This document shows positions 50,020 through 63,500 of a stretch of DNA of 64,000 bases, piece after piece. The stretch covers positions 119,593,105 to 119,657,104 of the forward strand of contig NC_134572.1 of the NCBI RefSeq assembly GCF_050947875.1, written 5' to 3'. Position 1 is the first letter of the stretch. Each line of letters begins with the position of its first letter. The notes beneath the pieces were generated by a model. That model saw only the letters and a list, made by a program, of their open reading frames with translations. It searched no databases and was not told the origin of the DNA. A program made the position numbers and the translations under genes. The stretch comes from Dermacentor variabilis. Its lineage: Eukaryota > Arthropoda > Arachnida > Ixodida > Ixodidae.

Positions 50020-53000
50020 TTTCTGCCTATTCGTTCATTTATTGCGTAATGAGGGTCCGAGCGTGCGTCGGGAGTGATTTAAACAAATATCTAGCACTTT
50101 TGAGGCAACCTATTTAACGCGGCTGAGACGGTATTTCCCTGGGCTATATAGCCTTACTGTTTTTTCCATTTTTCGAGAAAATTAATTTCTGCCTATTCGT
50201 TCATTTATTGCGTAAATGTGGGTCCGCGCGTGCGTCGGGAGTGATTTAAATTAAGATCTACCACTTTTGAGGCAACCTATTTAACGCGGCTGAGGCGGTA
50301 TTTTCCTGGGCTATAGCCTAACTGTTTTTTCGATTTTTCGAGAAAATTTATTTCTGCCTATTCGTACATTTATTGCGTAAATGTGCGTCCGCGCGTGCGT
50401 CGGGAGTGATTTAAACAAAGATCTAGCACTTTTGAGGCAACCTATTTAACGCTGCTGAGGCGGTATTTCACTGGGCTATAGCCTTACTGTTTTTTCGATT
50501 TTTCGAGAAAATTTATTTCTGCCTATTCGTTCATTTATTGCGTAAATGTGGGTCCGCGCGTGCGTCGGGAGTGATATAAACAAAGATCTAGCACTTTTGA
50601 GGCAACGTATTTAACGCGGCTGAGACGGTATTTTCCTGGGCTATAGCCTTACTGTTTTTTCGATTTTCGAGAAAATTTATTTCTGCCTATTCGTTGATCT
50701 ATTGCGTAAATGTGGGTCCGCGCGTGCGTCGGGAGTGATTTAAACAAAGATCTAGCACTTTTGAGGCAACCTATTTAACGCGGCTGAGACGGCATTTCCC
50801 TGGGCTATAGCCTTACTGTTTTTTCCATTTTTCGAGAAAATTTATTTCTGCCTATTCGTTCATTTATTGCGTAAATGTGGGTCCGCGCGTGCGTCGGGAG
50901 TGATTTAAACAAAGATCTAGCACTTTTGAGGCAACCTATTTAACGCGGCTGAGGCGGTATTTCACTGGGCTATAGCCTTACTGTTTTTTCGATTTTTCGA
51001 GAAATCTTATTTCTGCCTTTCCGTTCATTTATTGCGTAAATGTGGGTCCGCGCGTGCGTCGGGAGTGATTTAAACAAAGATCTACCACTTTTGAGGCAAC
51101 CTATTTAACGCGGCTTAGACGGTATTTCCCTGGGCTATAGCCTTACTGGTTTTTCGATTTTTCGAGAAAACTTATTTCTGCCTATTCGTTCATTTATTGC
51201 GTAATGAGGGTCCGAGCGTGCGTCGGGAGTGATTTAAACAAATATCTAGCACTTTTGAGGCAACCTATTTTACGCGGCTGAGACGGCATTTCCCTGGGCT
51301 ATAGCCTTACTGTTTTTTCCATTTTTCGAGAAAATTTATTTCTGCCTATTCGTTCATTTATTGCGTAAATGTGGGTCCGCGCGTGCGTCGGGAGTGATTT
51401 AAACAAAGATCTAGCACTTTTGAGGCAACCTATTTAACGCGGCTGAGGCGGTATTTCACTGGGCTATAGCCTTACTGTTTTTTCGATTTTTCGAGAAAAT
51501 TTATTTCTGCCTATTCGTTCATTTATTGCGTAAATGAGGGTCCGCGCGTGCGTCGGGAGTGATTTAAACAAAGATCTAGCACTTTTGAGGCAACCTATTT
51601 TACGCGGCTGAGACCGTATTTGCCTGTGCTATAGCCTTACTGTTTTTTCGATTTTTGGAGAAAATTTATTTCTGCCTATTCGTTCATTTATTGCGTAATG
51701 AGGGTCCGAGCGTGCGTCGGGAGTGATTTAAACAAATATCTAGCACTTTTGAGGCAACCTATTTTACGCGGCTGAGACCGTATTTCCCTGGGCTATAGCC
51801 TTACTGTTTTTTCGATTTTTCGAGAAAATTTATTTCTGCCTATTCGTTCATTTATTGCGTAAATGTGGGTCCGCGCGTGCGTCGGGAGTGATTTAAACCA
51901 AGATCTACCACTTTTGAGGCAACCTATTTAACGCGGCTGAGACGGTATTTCCCTGGGCTATAGCCTTACTGTTTTTTCGATTTTTCGAGAAAATTTATTT
52001 CTGCCTATTCGTTCATTTATTGCGTAAATGAGGGTCCGCGCGTGCGTCGGGAGTGATTTAAACAAAGATCTAGCGCTTTTGAGGCAACCTATTTAACGCG
52101 GCTGAGGCGGTATTTCACTGGGCTATAGCCTTACTGTTTTTTCGATTTTTCGAGAAAATTTATTTCTGCCTATTCGTTCATTTATTGCGTAAATGTGGGT
52201 CCGCGCGTGCGTCGGGAGTGATTTAAACGAAGATCTAGCACTTTTGAGGGAACCTATTTAACGCGGCTGAGGCGGTATTTCCCTGGGCTATAGCCTTACT
52301 GTTTTTTCGATTTTTCGAGAAAATTTATTTCTGCCTATTCGTTCATTTATTGCGTAAATGTGGGTCCGCGCGCGCGTCGGGAGTGATTTAAACAAAGATC
52401 TAGCACTTTTGAGGCAACCTATTTAACGCGGCTGAGGCGGTATTTCACTGGGCTATAGCCTTACTGTTTTTTCGATTTTTCGAGAAATCTTATTTCTGCC
52501 TATTCGTTCATTTATTGCGTAAATGTGGGTCCGCGCGTGCGTCGGAAGTGATTTAAATTAAGATCTACCACTTTTGAGGCAACCTATTTTACGCGGCTGA
52601 GACCGTATTTCCCTGGGCTATAGCCTTACTGTTTTTTCGATTTTTCGAGAAAATTTATTTCTGCCTATTCGTTCATTTATTGCGTAATGAGGGTCCGCGC
52701 GTGCGTCGGGAGTGATTTAAACAAATATCTAGCACTTTTGAGGCAACCTATTTTACGCGGCTGAGACCGTATTTCCCTGGGCTATAGCCTTACTGTTTTT
52801 TCGATTTTTCGAGAAAATTCATTTCTGCCTATTCGTTCATTTATTGCGTAAATGTGGGTCCGCGCGTGCGTCGGGAGTGATTTAAACAAAGATCTAGCAC
52901 TTTTGAGGCAACCTATTTAACGCGGCTGAGACGGTATTTCCCTAGGCTATAGCCTTACTGTTTTTTCGATTTTTCGAGAAAATTTATTTCTGCCTATTCG

Positions 53001-56000
53001 TTCATTTATTGCGTAAATGTGGGTCCGCGCGTGCGTCGGGAGTGATTTAAACAAAGATCTAGCACTTTTGAGGCAACCTATTTAACGCGGCTGAGGCGGT
53101 ATTTCACTGGGCTATAGCCTTACTGTTTTTTCGATTTTTCGAGAAAATTTATTTCTGCCTATTCGTTCATTTATTACGTAAATGTGGGTCCGCGCGTGCG
53201 TCGGGAGTGATTTAAACAAAGATCTAGCACTTTTGAGGCAACCTATTTAACGCGGCTGAGACGGTATTTCCCTGGGCTATAGCCTTACTGTTTTTTCGAT
53301 TTTTCGAGAAAATTTATTTCTGCCTATTCGTTCATTTATTGCGTAAATGTGGGTCCGCGCGTGCGTCGGGAGTGATTTAAACAAAGATCTAGCACTTTTG
53401 AGGCAACCTATTTAACGCGGCTGAGGCGGTATTTCACTGGGCTATAGCCTTACTGTTTTTTCGATTTTTCGAGAAATCTTATTTCTGCCTATTCGTTCAT
53501 TTATTGCGTAAATGTGGGTCCGCGCGTGCGTCGGGAGTGATTTAAATTAAGATCTACCACTTTTGAGGCAACCTATTTTACGCGGCTGAGACCGTATTTC
53601 CCTGGGCTATAGCCTTACTGTTTTTTCGATTTTTCGAGAAAATTTATTTCTGCCTATTCGTTCATTTATTGCGTAATGAGGGTCCGCGCGTGCGTCGGGA
53701 GTGATTTAAACAAATATCTAGCACTTTTGAGGCAACCTATTTTACGCGGCTGAGACCGTATTTCCCTGGGCTATACTTACTGTTTTTTCGATTTTTCGAG
53801 AAAACTTATTTCTGCCTATTCGTTCATTTATTGCGTAAATGAGGGTCCGCGCGTGCGTCGGGAGTGATTTAAACAAAGATCTAGCACTTTTGAGGCAACC
53901 TATTTAACGCGGCTGAGACGGTATTTCCCTGGGCTATAGCCTTACTGTTTTTTCGATTTTTCGAGAAAATTTATTTCTGCCTATTCGTTCATTTATTGCG
54001 TAAATGAGGGTCCGCGCGTGCGTCGGGAGTGATTTAAACAAAGATCTAGCACTTTTGAGGCAACCTATTTAACGCGGCTGAGACGGTATTTCCCTGGGCT
54101 ATAGCCTTACTGTTTTTTCCATTTTTCGAGAAAATTTATTTCTGCCTATTCGTTCATTTATTGCGTAAATGTGGGTCCGCGCGTGCGTCGGGAGTGATTT
54201 AAACAAAGATCTAGCACTTTTGAGGCAACCTATTTAACGCGGCTGATGCGGTATTTCACTGGGCTATAGCCTTACTGTTTTTTCAATTTTTCGAGAAAAT
54301 TTATTTCTGCCTATTCGTTCATTTATTGCGTAAATGTGGGTCCGCGCGTGCGTCGGGAGTGATTTAAACAAAGATCTAGCACTTTTGAGGCAACCTATTT
54401 AACGCGGCTTAGACGGTATTTCCCTGGGCTATAGCCTTACTGGTTTTTCGATTTTTCGAGAAAATTTATTTCTGCCTATTCGTTCATTTATTGCGTAAAT
54501 GTGGGTCCGCGCGTGCGTCGGGAGTGATTTAAACAAAGATCTAGCACTTTCGAGGCAACCTATTTTACGCGGCTGAGGCGGTATTTCACTGGGCTATAGC
54601 CTTACTGTTTTTTCGATTTTTCGAGAAATCTTATTTCTGCCTATTCGTTCATTTATTGCATAAATGTGGGTCCGCGCGTGCGTCGGGAGTGATTTAAATT
54701 AAGATCTACCACTTTTGAGGCAACCTATTTTACGCGGCTGAGACCGTATTTGCCTGTGCTATAGCCTTACTGTTTTTTCGATTTTTCGAGAAAATTTATT
54801 TCTGCCTATTCGTTCATTTATTGCGTAATGAGGGTCCGAGCGTGCGTCGGGAGTGATTTAAACAAATATCTAGCACTTTCGAGGCAACCTATTTAACGCG
54901 GCTGAGGCGGTATTTCACTGGGCTATAGCCTTACTGTTTTTTCGATTTTTCGAGAAAATTTATTTCTGCCTATTCGTTCATTTATTGCGTAAATGAGGGT
55001 CCGCGCGTGCGTCGGGAGTGATTTAAACAAAGATCTAGCACTTTTGAGGCAACCTATTTTACGCGGCTGAGACGGTATTTGCCTGTGCTATAGCCTTACT
55101 GTTTTTTCGATTTTTCGAGAAAATTTATTTCTGCCTATTCGTTCATTTATTGCGTAATGAGGGTCCGAGCGTGCGTCGGGAGTGATTTAAACAAATATCT
55201 AGCACTTTTGAGGCAACCTATTTAACGCGGCTGAGACGGTATTTCCCTGGGCTATATAGCCTTACTGTTTTTTCCATTTTTCGAGAAAATTTATTTCTGC
55301 CTATTCGTTCATTTATTGCGTAAATGTGGGTCCGCGCGTGCGTCGGGAGTGATTTAAATTAAGATCTACCACTTTTGAGGCAACCTATTTAACGCGGCTG
55401 AGGCGGTATTTCCCTGGGCTATAGCCTAACTGTTTTTTCGATTTTTCGAGAAAATTTATTTCTGCCTATTCGTTCATTTATTGCGTAAATGTGCGTCCGC
55501 GCGTGCGTCGGGAGTGATTTAAACAAAGATCTAGCACTTTTGAGGCAACCTATTTAACGCTGCTGAGGCGGTATTTCACTGGGCTATAGCCTTACTGTTT
55601 TTTCGATTTTTCGAGAAAATTTATTTCTGCCTATTCGTTCATTTATTGCGTAAATGTGGGTCCGCGTGTGCGTCGGGAGTGATTTAAACCAAGATCTACC
55701 TCTTTTGAGGCAACCTATTTAACGCGGCTGAGACCGTATTTCCCTGGGCTATAGCCTTACTGTTTTTTCGATTTTTCGAGAAAATTTATTTCTGCCTATT
55801 CGTTCATTTATTGCGTAAATGTGGGTCCGCGCGTGCGTCGGGAGTGATATAAACAAAGATCTAGCACTTTTGAGGCAACGTATTTAACGCGGCTGAGACG
55901 GTATTTTCCTGGGCTATAGCCTTACTGTTTTTTCGATTTTCGAGAAAATTTATTTCTGCCTATTCGTTGATCTATTGCGTAAATGTGGGTCCGCGCGTGC

Positions 56001-59000
56001 GTCGGGAGTGATTTAAACAAAGATCTAGCACTTTTGAGGCAACCTATTTAACGCGGCTGAGACGGCATTTCCCTGGGCTATAGCCTTACTGTTTTTTCCA
56101 TTTTTCGAGAAAATTTATTTCTGCCTATTCGTTCATTTATTGCGTAAATGTGGGTCCGCGCGTGCGTCGGGAGTGATTTAAACAAAGATCTAGCACTTTT
56201 GAGGCAACCTACTTAACGCGGCTGAGGCGGTATTTCACTGGGCTATAGCCTTACTGTTTTTTCGATTTTTCGAGAAATCTTATTTCTGCCTTTTCGTTCA
56301 TTTATTGAGTAAATGTGGGTCCGCGCGTGCGTCGGGAGTGATTTAAACAAAGATCTACCACTTTTGAGGCAACCTATTTAACGCGGCTTAGACGGTATTT
56401 CCCTGGGCTATAGCCTTACTGGTTTTTCGATTTTTCGAGAAAACTTATTTCTGCCTATTCGTTCATTTATTGCGTAAATGTGGGTCCGCGCGTGCGTCGG
56501 GAGTGATTTAAACAAAGATCTAGCACTTTTGAGGCAACCTATTTAACGCGGCTGAGGCGGTATTTCACTGGGCTATAGCCTTACTGTTTTTTCGATTTTT
56601 CGAGAAAATTTATTTCTGCCTATTCGTTCATTTATTGCGTAAATGAGGGTCCGCGCGTGCGTCGGGAGTGATTTAAACAAATATCTAGCACTTTTGAGGC
56701 AACCTATTTGACGCGGCTGAGACCGTATTTCCCTGGGCTATAGCCTTACTGTTTTTTCGATTTTTCGAGAAAATTTATTTCTTCCTATTCGTTCATTTAT
56801 CGCGTAAATGTGGGTCCGCGCGTGCGTCGGGAGTGATTTAAACAAAGATCTAGCACTTTTGAGGCAACCTATTTAACGCGGCTGAGACGGCATTTCCCTG
56901 GGCTATAGCCTTACTGTTTTTTCGATTTTTCGAGAAAATTTATTTCTTCCTATTCGTTCATTTATCGCGTAAATGTGGGTCCGCGCGTGCGTCGGGAGTG
57001 ATTTAAACCAAGATCTACCTCTTTTGAGGCAACCTATTTAACGCGGCTGAGACCGTATTTCCCTGGGCTTTTTTTTCGATTTTTCGAGAAAATTTATTTC
57101 TTCCTATTCGTTCATTTATTGCGTAAATGTGGCTCCGCGCGTGCGTCGGCAGTGATTTAAACAAAGATCTAGCACTTTTGAGGCAACCTATTTAACGCGG
57201 CTGAGACGGTATTTCCCTGGGCTATAGCCTTACTGTTTTTTCCATTTTTCGAGAAAATTTATTTCTGCCTATTCGTTGATTTATTGCGTAAATGTGGGTC
57301 CGCGCGTGCGTCGGGAGTGATTTAAACAAAGATCTAGCACTTTTGAGGCAACCTATTTAACGCGGCTGAGACCGTATTTCCCTGGGCTTTTTTTTCGATT
57401 TTTCGAGAAAATTTATTTCTTCCTATTCGTTCATTTATTGCGTAAATGTGGCTCCGCGCGTGCGTCGGCAGTGATTTAAACAAAGATCTAGCACTTTTGA
57501 GGCAACCTATTTAACGCGGCTGAGACGGTATTTCTCTGGGCTATAGCCTTACTGTTTTTTCCATTTTTCGAGAAAATTTATTTCTTCCTATTCGTTCATT
57601 TATTGCGTAAATGTGGCTCCGCGCGTGCGTCGGCAGTGATTTAAACAAAGATCTAGCACTTTTGAGGCAACCTATTTAACGCGGCTGAGACGGTATTTCC
57701 CTGGGCTATAGCCTTACTGTTTTTTCCATTTTTCGAGAAAATTTATTTCTGCCTATTCGTTGATTTATTGCGTAAATGTGGGTCCGCGCGTGCGTCGGGA
57801 GTGATTTAAACAAAGATCTAGCACTTTTGAGGCAACCTATTTAACGCGGCTGAGACCGTATTTCCCTGGGCTTTTTTTTTGATTTTTCGAGAAAATTTAT
57901 TTCTTCCTATTCGTTCATTTATTGCGTAAATGTGGCTCCGCGCGTGCGTCGGCAGTGATTTAAACAAAGATCTAGCACTTTTGAGGCAACCTATTTAACG
58001 CGGCTGAGACGGTATTTCTCTGGGCTATAGCCTTACTGTTTTTTCCATTTTTCGAGAAAATTTATTTCTGCCTATTCGTTCATTTATTGGGTAAATGTGG
58101 GTCCGCGCGTGCGTCGGGAGTGATTTAAACAAAGATCTAGCACTTTTGAGGCAACCTATTTAACGCGGCTGAGACGGCATTTCCCTGGGCTATAGCCTTA
58201 CTGTTTTTTCCATTTTTCGAGAAAATTTATTTCTGCCTATTCGTTGATTTATTGCGTAAATGTGGGTCCGCGCGTGCGTCGGGAGTGATTTAAACCAAGA
58301 TCTACCTCTTTTGAGGCAACCTATTTAACGCGGCTGAGACCGTATTTCCCTGGGCTTTTTTTTCGATTTTTCGAGAAAATTTATTTCTTCCTATTCGTTC
58401 ATTTATTGCGTAAATGTGGCTCCGCGCGTGCGTCGGCAGTGATTTAAACAAAGATCTAGCACTTTTGAGGCAACCTATTTAACGCGGCTGAGGCGGTATT
58501 TCCCTGGGCTTTAGCCTTACTGTTTTTTCCATTTTTCGAGAAAATTTATTTCTGCCTATTCGTTCATTTATTGCGTAAATGTGGGTCCGCGCGTGCGTCG
58601 GGAGTGATTTAAACCAAGATCTACGTCTTTTGAGGCAACCTATTTAACGCGGCTGAGACCGTATTTCCCTGGGCTTTTTTTTCGATTTTTCGAGAAAATT
58701 TATTTCTTCCTATTCGTTCATTTATTGCGTAAATGTGGCTCCGCGCGTGCGTCGGCAGTGATTTAAACAAAGATCTAGCACTTTTGAGGCAACCTATTTA
58801 ACGCGGCTGAGACGGTATTTCCCTGGGCTATAGCCTTACTGTTTTTTCCATTTTTCGAGAAAATTTATTTCTGCCTATTCGTTCATTTATTGGGTAAATG
58901 TGGGTCCGCGCGTGCGTCGGGAGTGATTTAAACAAAGATCTAGCACTTTTGAGGCAACCTATTTAACGCGGCTGAGACGGCATTTCCCTGGGCTATAGCC

Positions 59001-59527
59001 TTACTGTTTTTTCGATTTTTCGAGAAAATTTATTTCTGCCTATTGGTTCATTTATTGCCTAAATGTGGGTCCGCGCGTGCGTCGGGAGTGATTTAAACAA
59101 AGATCTAGCACTTTTGAGGCAACCTATTTAACGCGGCTGAGACAGTATTTCGCTGGGCTATAGCCTTACTGTTTTTTCGATTTTTCGAGAAAATTTATTT
59201 CTGCCTATTCGTTCATTTATTGCGTAAATGTGGGTCCGCGCGTGCGTCGGGAGTGATTTAAACAAAGATCTAGCACTTTTGAGGCAACCTATTTAACGCG
59301 GCTGAGGCGGTATTTCACTGGGCTATAGCCTTACTGTTTTTTCGATATTTCGAGAAAATTCATTTCTGCCTATTCGTTCATTTATAGCGTAAACGTGGGT
59401 CCGCGCGTGCGTGGGGAGTGATTTAAAGAAAGATCTAGCACTTTTGAGGCAACCAATTTAACGCGGCTTAGACGGCGTTTCCCTGGGCTATAGCCTTACT
59501 GTTTTTTCGATTTTTCGAGAAAATTTA

Positions 59528-60016
59528 TTTCTGCCTATTCGTTCATTTATTGCGTAAATGTGGGTCCGCGCGTGCGTCGGGAGTGATTTAAACAAAGATC
59601 TAGCACTTTTGAGGCAACCTATTTAACGCGGCTGGGACGGCATTTCCCTGCATAGCCTTACTGTTTTTTCCATTTTTCGTGAAAATTTATTTCTGCCTAT
59701 TCGTTCATTTATTGCGTAAATGTGGGTCCGCGCGTGCCTCGGCAGTGATTTAAACAAAGATCTACCACTTTTGAGGCAACCTATTTAACGCGGCTGAGAC
59801 CGTATTTCCCTGGGCTATAGCCTTACTGTTTTTTCGATTTTTCGAGAAAATTTATTTCTGCCTATTCGTTCATTTATTGCGTAAATGTGGGTGCGCGTGC
59901 GTCGGGAGTGATTTAAACAAAGATCCAGCACTTTTGAGGCAACCTATTTAACGCGGCTGAGACGGTATTTCCCTGGGCTATACCTTACTGTTTTTTCCAT
60001 TTTTCGAGAAAATTTA
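59528..60016. repeat. Three-monomer tandem duplication, copy 1 (489 bp)
   Basis: The monomers are gctgggacgg with ccctgcatagcc and tttttcgtg; cctcggcag with gagaccg; and gggtgcgcg. The set is displaced by 489 bp from the next copy (catttccctgc 59641/60130; gtgcgcg 59891/60380). The third monomer is a hybrid: it starts as the gggtgcgcg type but continues with agatccagc, ctatacctt and ttttttcc, the features of the 43440 monomer of the first D block. In that block the set is present only once. Confidence 0.8.
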
Positions 60017-60505
60017 TTTCTGCCTATTCGTTCATTTATTGCGTAAATGTGGGTCCGCGCGTGCGTCGGGAGTGATTTAAACAAAGATCTAGCACTTTTG
60101 AGGCAACCTATTTAACGCGGCTGGGACGGCATTTCCCTGCATAGCCTTACTGTTTTTTCCATTTTTCGTGAAAATTTATTTCTGCCTATTCGTTCATTTA
60201 TTGCGTAAATGTGGGTCCGCGCGTGCCTCGGCAGTGATTTAAACAAAGATCTACCACTTTTGAGGCAACCTATTTAACGCGGCTGAGACCGTATTTCCCT
60301 GGGCTATAGCCTTACTGTTTTTTCGATTTTTCGAGAAAATTTATTTCTGCCTATTCGTTCATTTATTGCGTAAATGTGGGTGCGCGTGCGTCGGGAGTGA
60401 TTTAAACAAAGATCTAGCACTTTTGAGGCAACCTATTTAACGCGGCTGAGACGGTATTTCCCTGGGCTATAGCCTTACTGTTTTTTCGATTTTTCGAGAA
60501 AATTT
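60017..60505. repeat. Three-monomer tandem duplication, copy 2
   Basis: It has the same three monomer types as the preceding copy, but the third keeps the ordinary agatctagc, ggctatagcc and ttttttcg and so matches the single version at 43.9 kb. The shared ccctgcatagcc form, which is not in the first D block, shows that this duplication happened after the two D blocks separated. Confidence 0.75.
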
Positions 60506-63500
60506 ATTTCTGCCTATTCGTTCATTTATTGCGTAAATGTGGGTCCGCGCGTGCGTCGGGAGTGATTTAAACAAAGATCTAGCACTTTTGAGGCAACCTA
60601 TTTAACGCGGCTGAGGCGGTATTTCACTGGGCTATAGCCTTACTGTTTTTTCCATTTATCGAGAAAATTTATTTCTGCCTATTCGTTCATTTATTGCGTA
60701 AATGTGGGTCCGCGCGTGCGTCGGGAGTGATTTAAACCAAGATCTACCTCTTTTGAGGCAACCTATTTAACGCGGCGGAGACCGTATTTCCCTGGGCTAT
60801 AGCCTTACTGTTTTTTCGATTTTTCGAGAAAATTTATTTCTTCCTATTCGTTCATTTATTGCGTAAATGTGGGTCCGCGCGTGCGTCGGCAGTGATTTAA
60901 ACAAAGATCTAGCACTTTTGAGGCAACCTATTTAACGCGGCTGAGACGGTATTTCCTGGGCTATAGCCTTACTGTTTTTTCCATTTTTCGAGGAAATTTA
61001 TTTCTGCCTATTTGTTCATTTATTGCGTAAATGTGGGTCCGCGCGTGCGTCGGGAGTGATTTAAACAAAGGTCTAGCACTTTTGAGGCAACCTATTTAAC
61101 GCGGCTGAGACGGTATTTCCCTGGGCTATAGCCTTACTGTTTTTTCCATTTTTCGAGAAAATTTATTTCTGCCTATTCGTTCATTTATTGCGTAAATGTG
61201 GGTCCGCGCGTGCGTCGGGAGTGATTTAAACAAAGATCTAGCACTTTTGAGGCAACCTATTTAACGCGGCTGAGACGGTATTTCGCTGGGCTATAGCCTT
61301 ACTGTTTTTTCGATTTTTTGAGAAAATTTATTTCTGCCTATTCGTTCATTTATTGCGTAAATGTGGGTCCGCGCGTGCGTCGGGAGTGATTTAAACAAAG
61401 ATCTAACACTTTTGAGGCAACCTATTTAACGCGGCTGAGACGGTATTTCCCAGGGCTATAGCCTTACTGTTTTTTCCATTTTTCGAGAAAATTTATTTCT
61501 GCCTATTCGTTCATTTATTGCGTAAATGTGGGTCCGCGCGTGCGTCGGTAGTGATTTAAACCAAGATCTACCACTTTTGAGGCAACCTATTTAACGCGGC
61601 TGAGACCGTATTTCCCTGGGCTATAGCCTTACTGTTTTTTCGATTTTTCGAGAAAATTTATTTCTGCCTATTCGTTCATTTATTGCGTAAATGTGGGTCC
61701 GCGCGTGCCTCGGCAGTGATTTAAACACAGATCTAGCACTTTTGAGGCAACCTATTTAACGCGGCTGAGACGGTATTTCCCTGGGCTATAGCCTTACTGT
61801 TTTTTCGATTTTTCGAGAAAATTTATTTCTGCCTATTCGTTCAATTATTGCGTAAATGTGGGTCCGCGCGTGCGTCGGGAGTGATTTAAACAAAGGTCTA
61901 GCACTTTTGAGGCAACCTATTTAACGCGGCTGAGGCGGTATTTCACTGGGCTATAGCCTTACTGTTTTTTCGATTTTTCGAGAAAATATATTTCTGCCTA
62001 TTCGTTCATTTATTGCGTAAATGTGGGTCCGCGCGTGCGTCGGGAGTGATTTAAACCAAGATCTACCTCTTTTGAGGCAACCTATTTAACGCGGCTGAGA
62101 CCGTATTTCCCTGGGCTATAGCCTTACTGTTTTTTCGATTTTTCGAGAAAATTTATTTCTTCCTATTCGATCATTTATTGCGTAAATGTGGGTCCGCGCG
62201 TGCGTCAGGAGTGATTTAAACAAAGATCCAGCACTTTTGAGGCAACCTATTTAACGCGGCTGAGACGGTATTTCCCTGGGCTATAGCCTTACTGTTTTTT
62301 CCATTTTTCGAGAAAATTTATTTCTGCCTATTCGTTCATTTATTGCGTAAATGTGGGTCCGCGCGTGCGTTGGGAGTGATTTAAACAAAGATCTAGCACT
62401 TTTGAGGCAACCTATTTAACGCGGCTGGGACGGTATTTCCCTGGGCTATAGCCTTACTGTTTTTTCCATTTTTCGTGAAAATTTATTTCTGCCTATTCGT
62501 TCATTGATTGCGTAAATGTGGGTCCGCGCGTGCGTGGGGAGTGATTTAAACAAAGATCTAGCACTTTTGAGGCAACTTATTTAACGCGGCTGAGACAGTA
62601 TTTCCCTGGGCTATAGCCTTACTGTTTTTTCGATTTTTCGAGAAAATTTATTTCTGCCTATTCGTTCATTTATTGCGTAAATGTGGGTCCGCGCGTGCGT
62701 CGGGAGTGATTTAAACAAAGATCTAGCACTTTTGAGGCAACCTATTTAACGCGGCTGAGACCGTATTTCCCTGGGCTTTTTTTTCGATTTTTCGAGAAAA
62801 TTTATTTCTTCCTATTCGTTCATTTATTGCGTAAATGTGGCTCCGCGCGTGCGTCGGCAGTGATTTAAACAAAGATCTAGCACTTTTGAGGCAACCTATT
62901 TAACGCGGCTGAGACGGTATTTCCCTGGGCTATAGCCTTACTGTTTTTTCCATTTTTCGAGAAAATTTATTTCTGCCTATTCGTTCATTTATTGGGTAAA
63001 TGTGGGTCCGCGCGTGCGTCGGGAGTGATTTAAACAAAGATCTAGCACTTTTGAGGCAACCTATTTAACGCGGCTGAGACGGCATTTCCCTGGGCTATAG
63101 CCTTACTGTTATTTCCATTTTTCGAGAAAATTTATTTCTGCCTATTCGTTGATTTATTGCGTAAATGTGGGTCCGCGCGTGCGTCGGGAGTGATTTAAAC
63201 CAAGATCTACCTCTTTTGAGGCAACCTATTTAACGCGGCTGAGACCGTATTTCCCTGGGCTTTTTTTTCGATTTTTCGAGAAAATTTATTTCTTCCTATT
63301 CGTTCATTTATTGCGTAAATGTGGCTCCGCGCGTGCGTCGGCAGTGATTTAAACAAAGATCTAGCACTTTTGAGGCAACCTATTTAACGCGGCTGAGGCG
63401 GTATTTCCCTGGGCTTTAGCCTTACTGTTTTTTCCATTTTTCGAGAAAATTTATTTCTGCCTATTCGTTCATTTATTGCGTAAATGTGGGTCCGCGCGTG

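Larger units (their letters stand above)
46886..56777. repeat. Second C-type block (repeat of 30.95-38.7 kb)
   Basis: After the tandem duplication at its left end, this block parallels the earlier C sequence. The displacement is 17900 bp from cgtctgg (31114/49014) through the 227-bp monomer (32001/49901) and gatataaac (32675/50575) to cgcgcgcg (34471/52371). It then becomes 18077 bp for ctatacttac (35691/53768), ggctgatgcgg (36164/54241), gtgcgtcc (37414/55491), gatataaac (37771/55848) and tttgacgcgg (38631/56708). The 177-bp step equals one extra monomer plus the two 6-bp palindrome deletions private to the earlier block. No gene is present. Confidence 0.8.
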
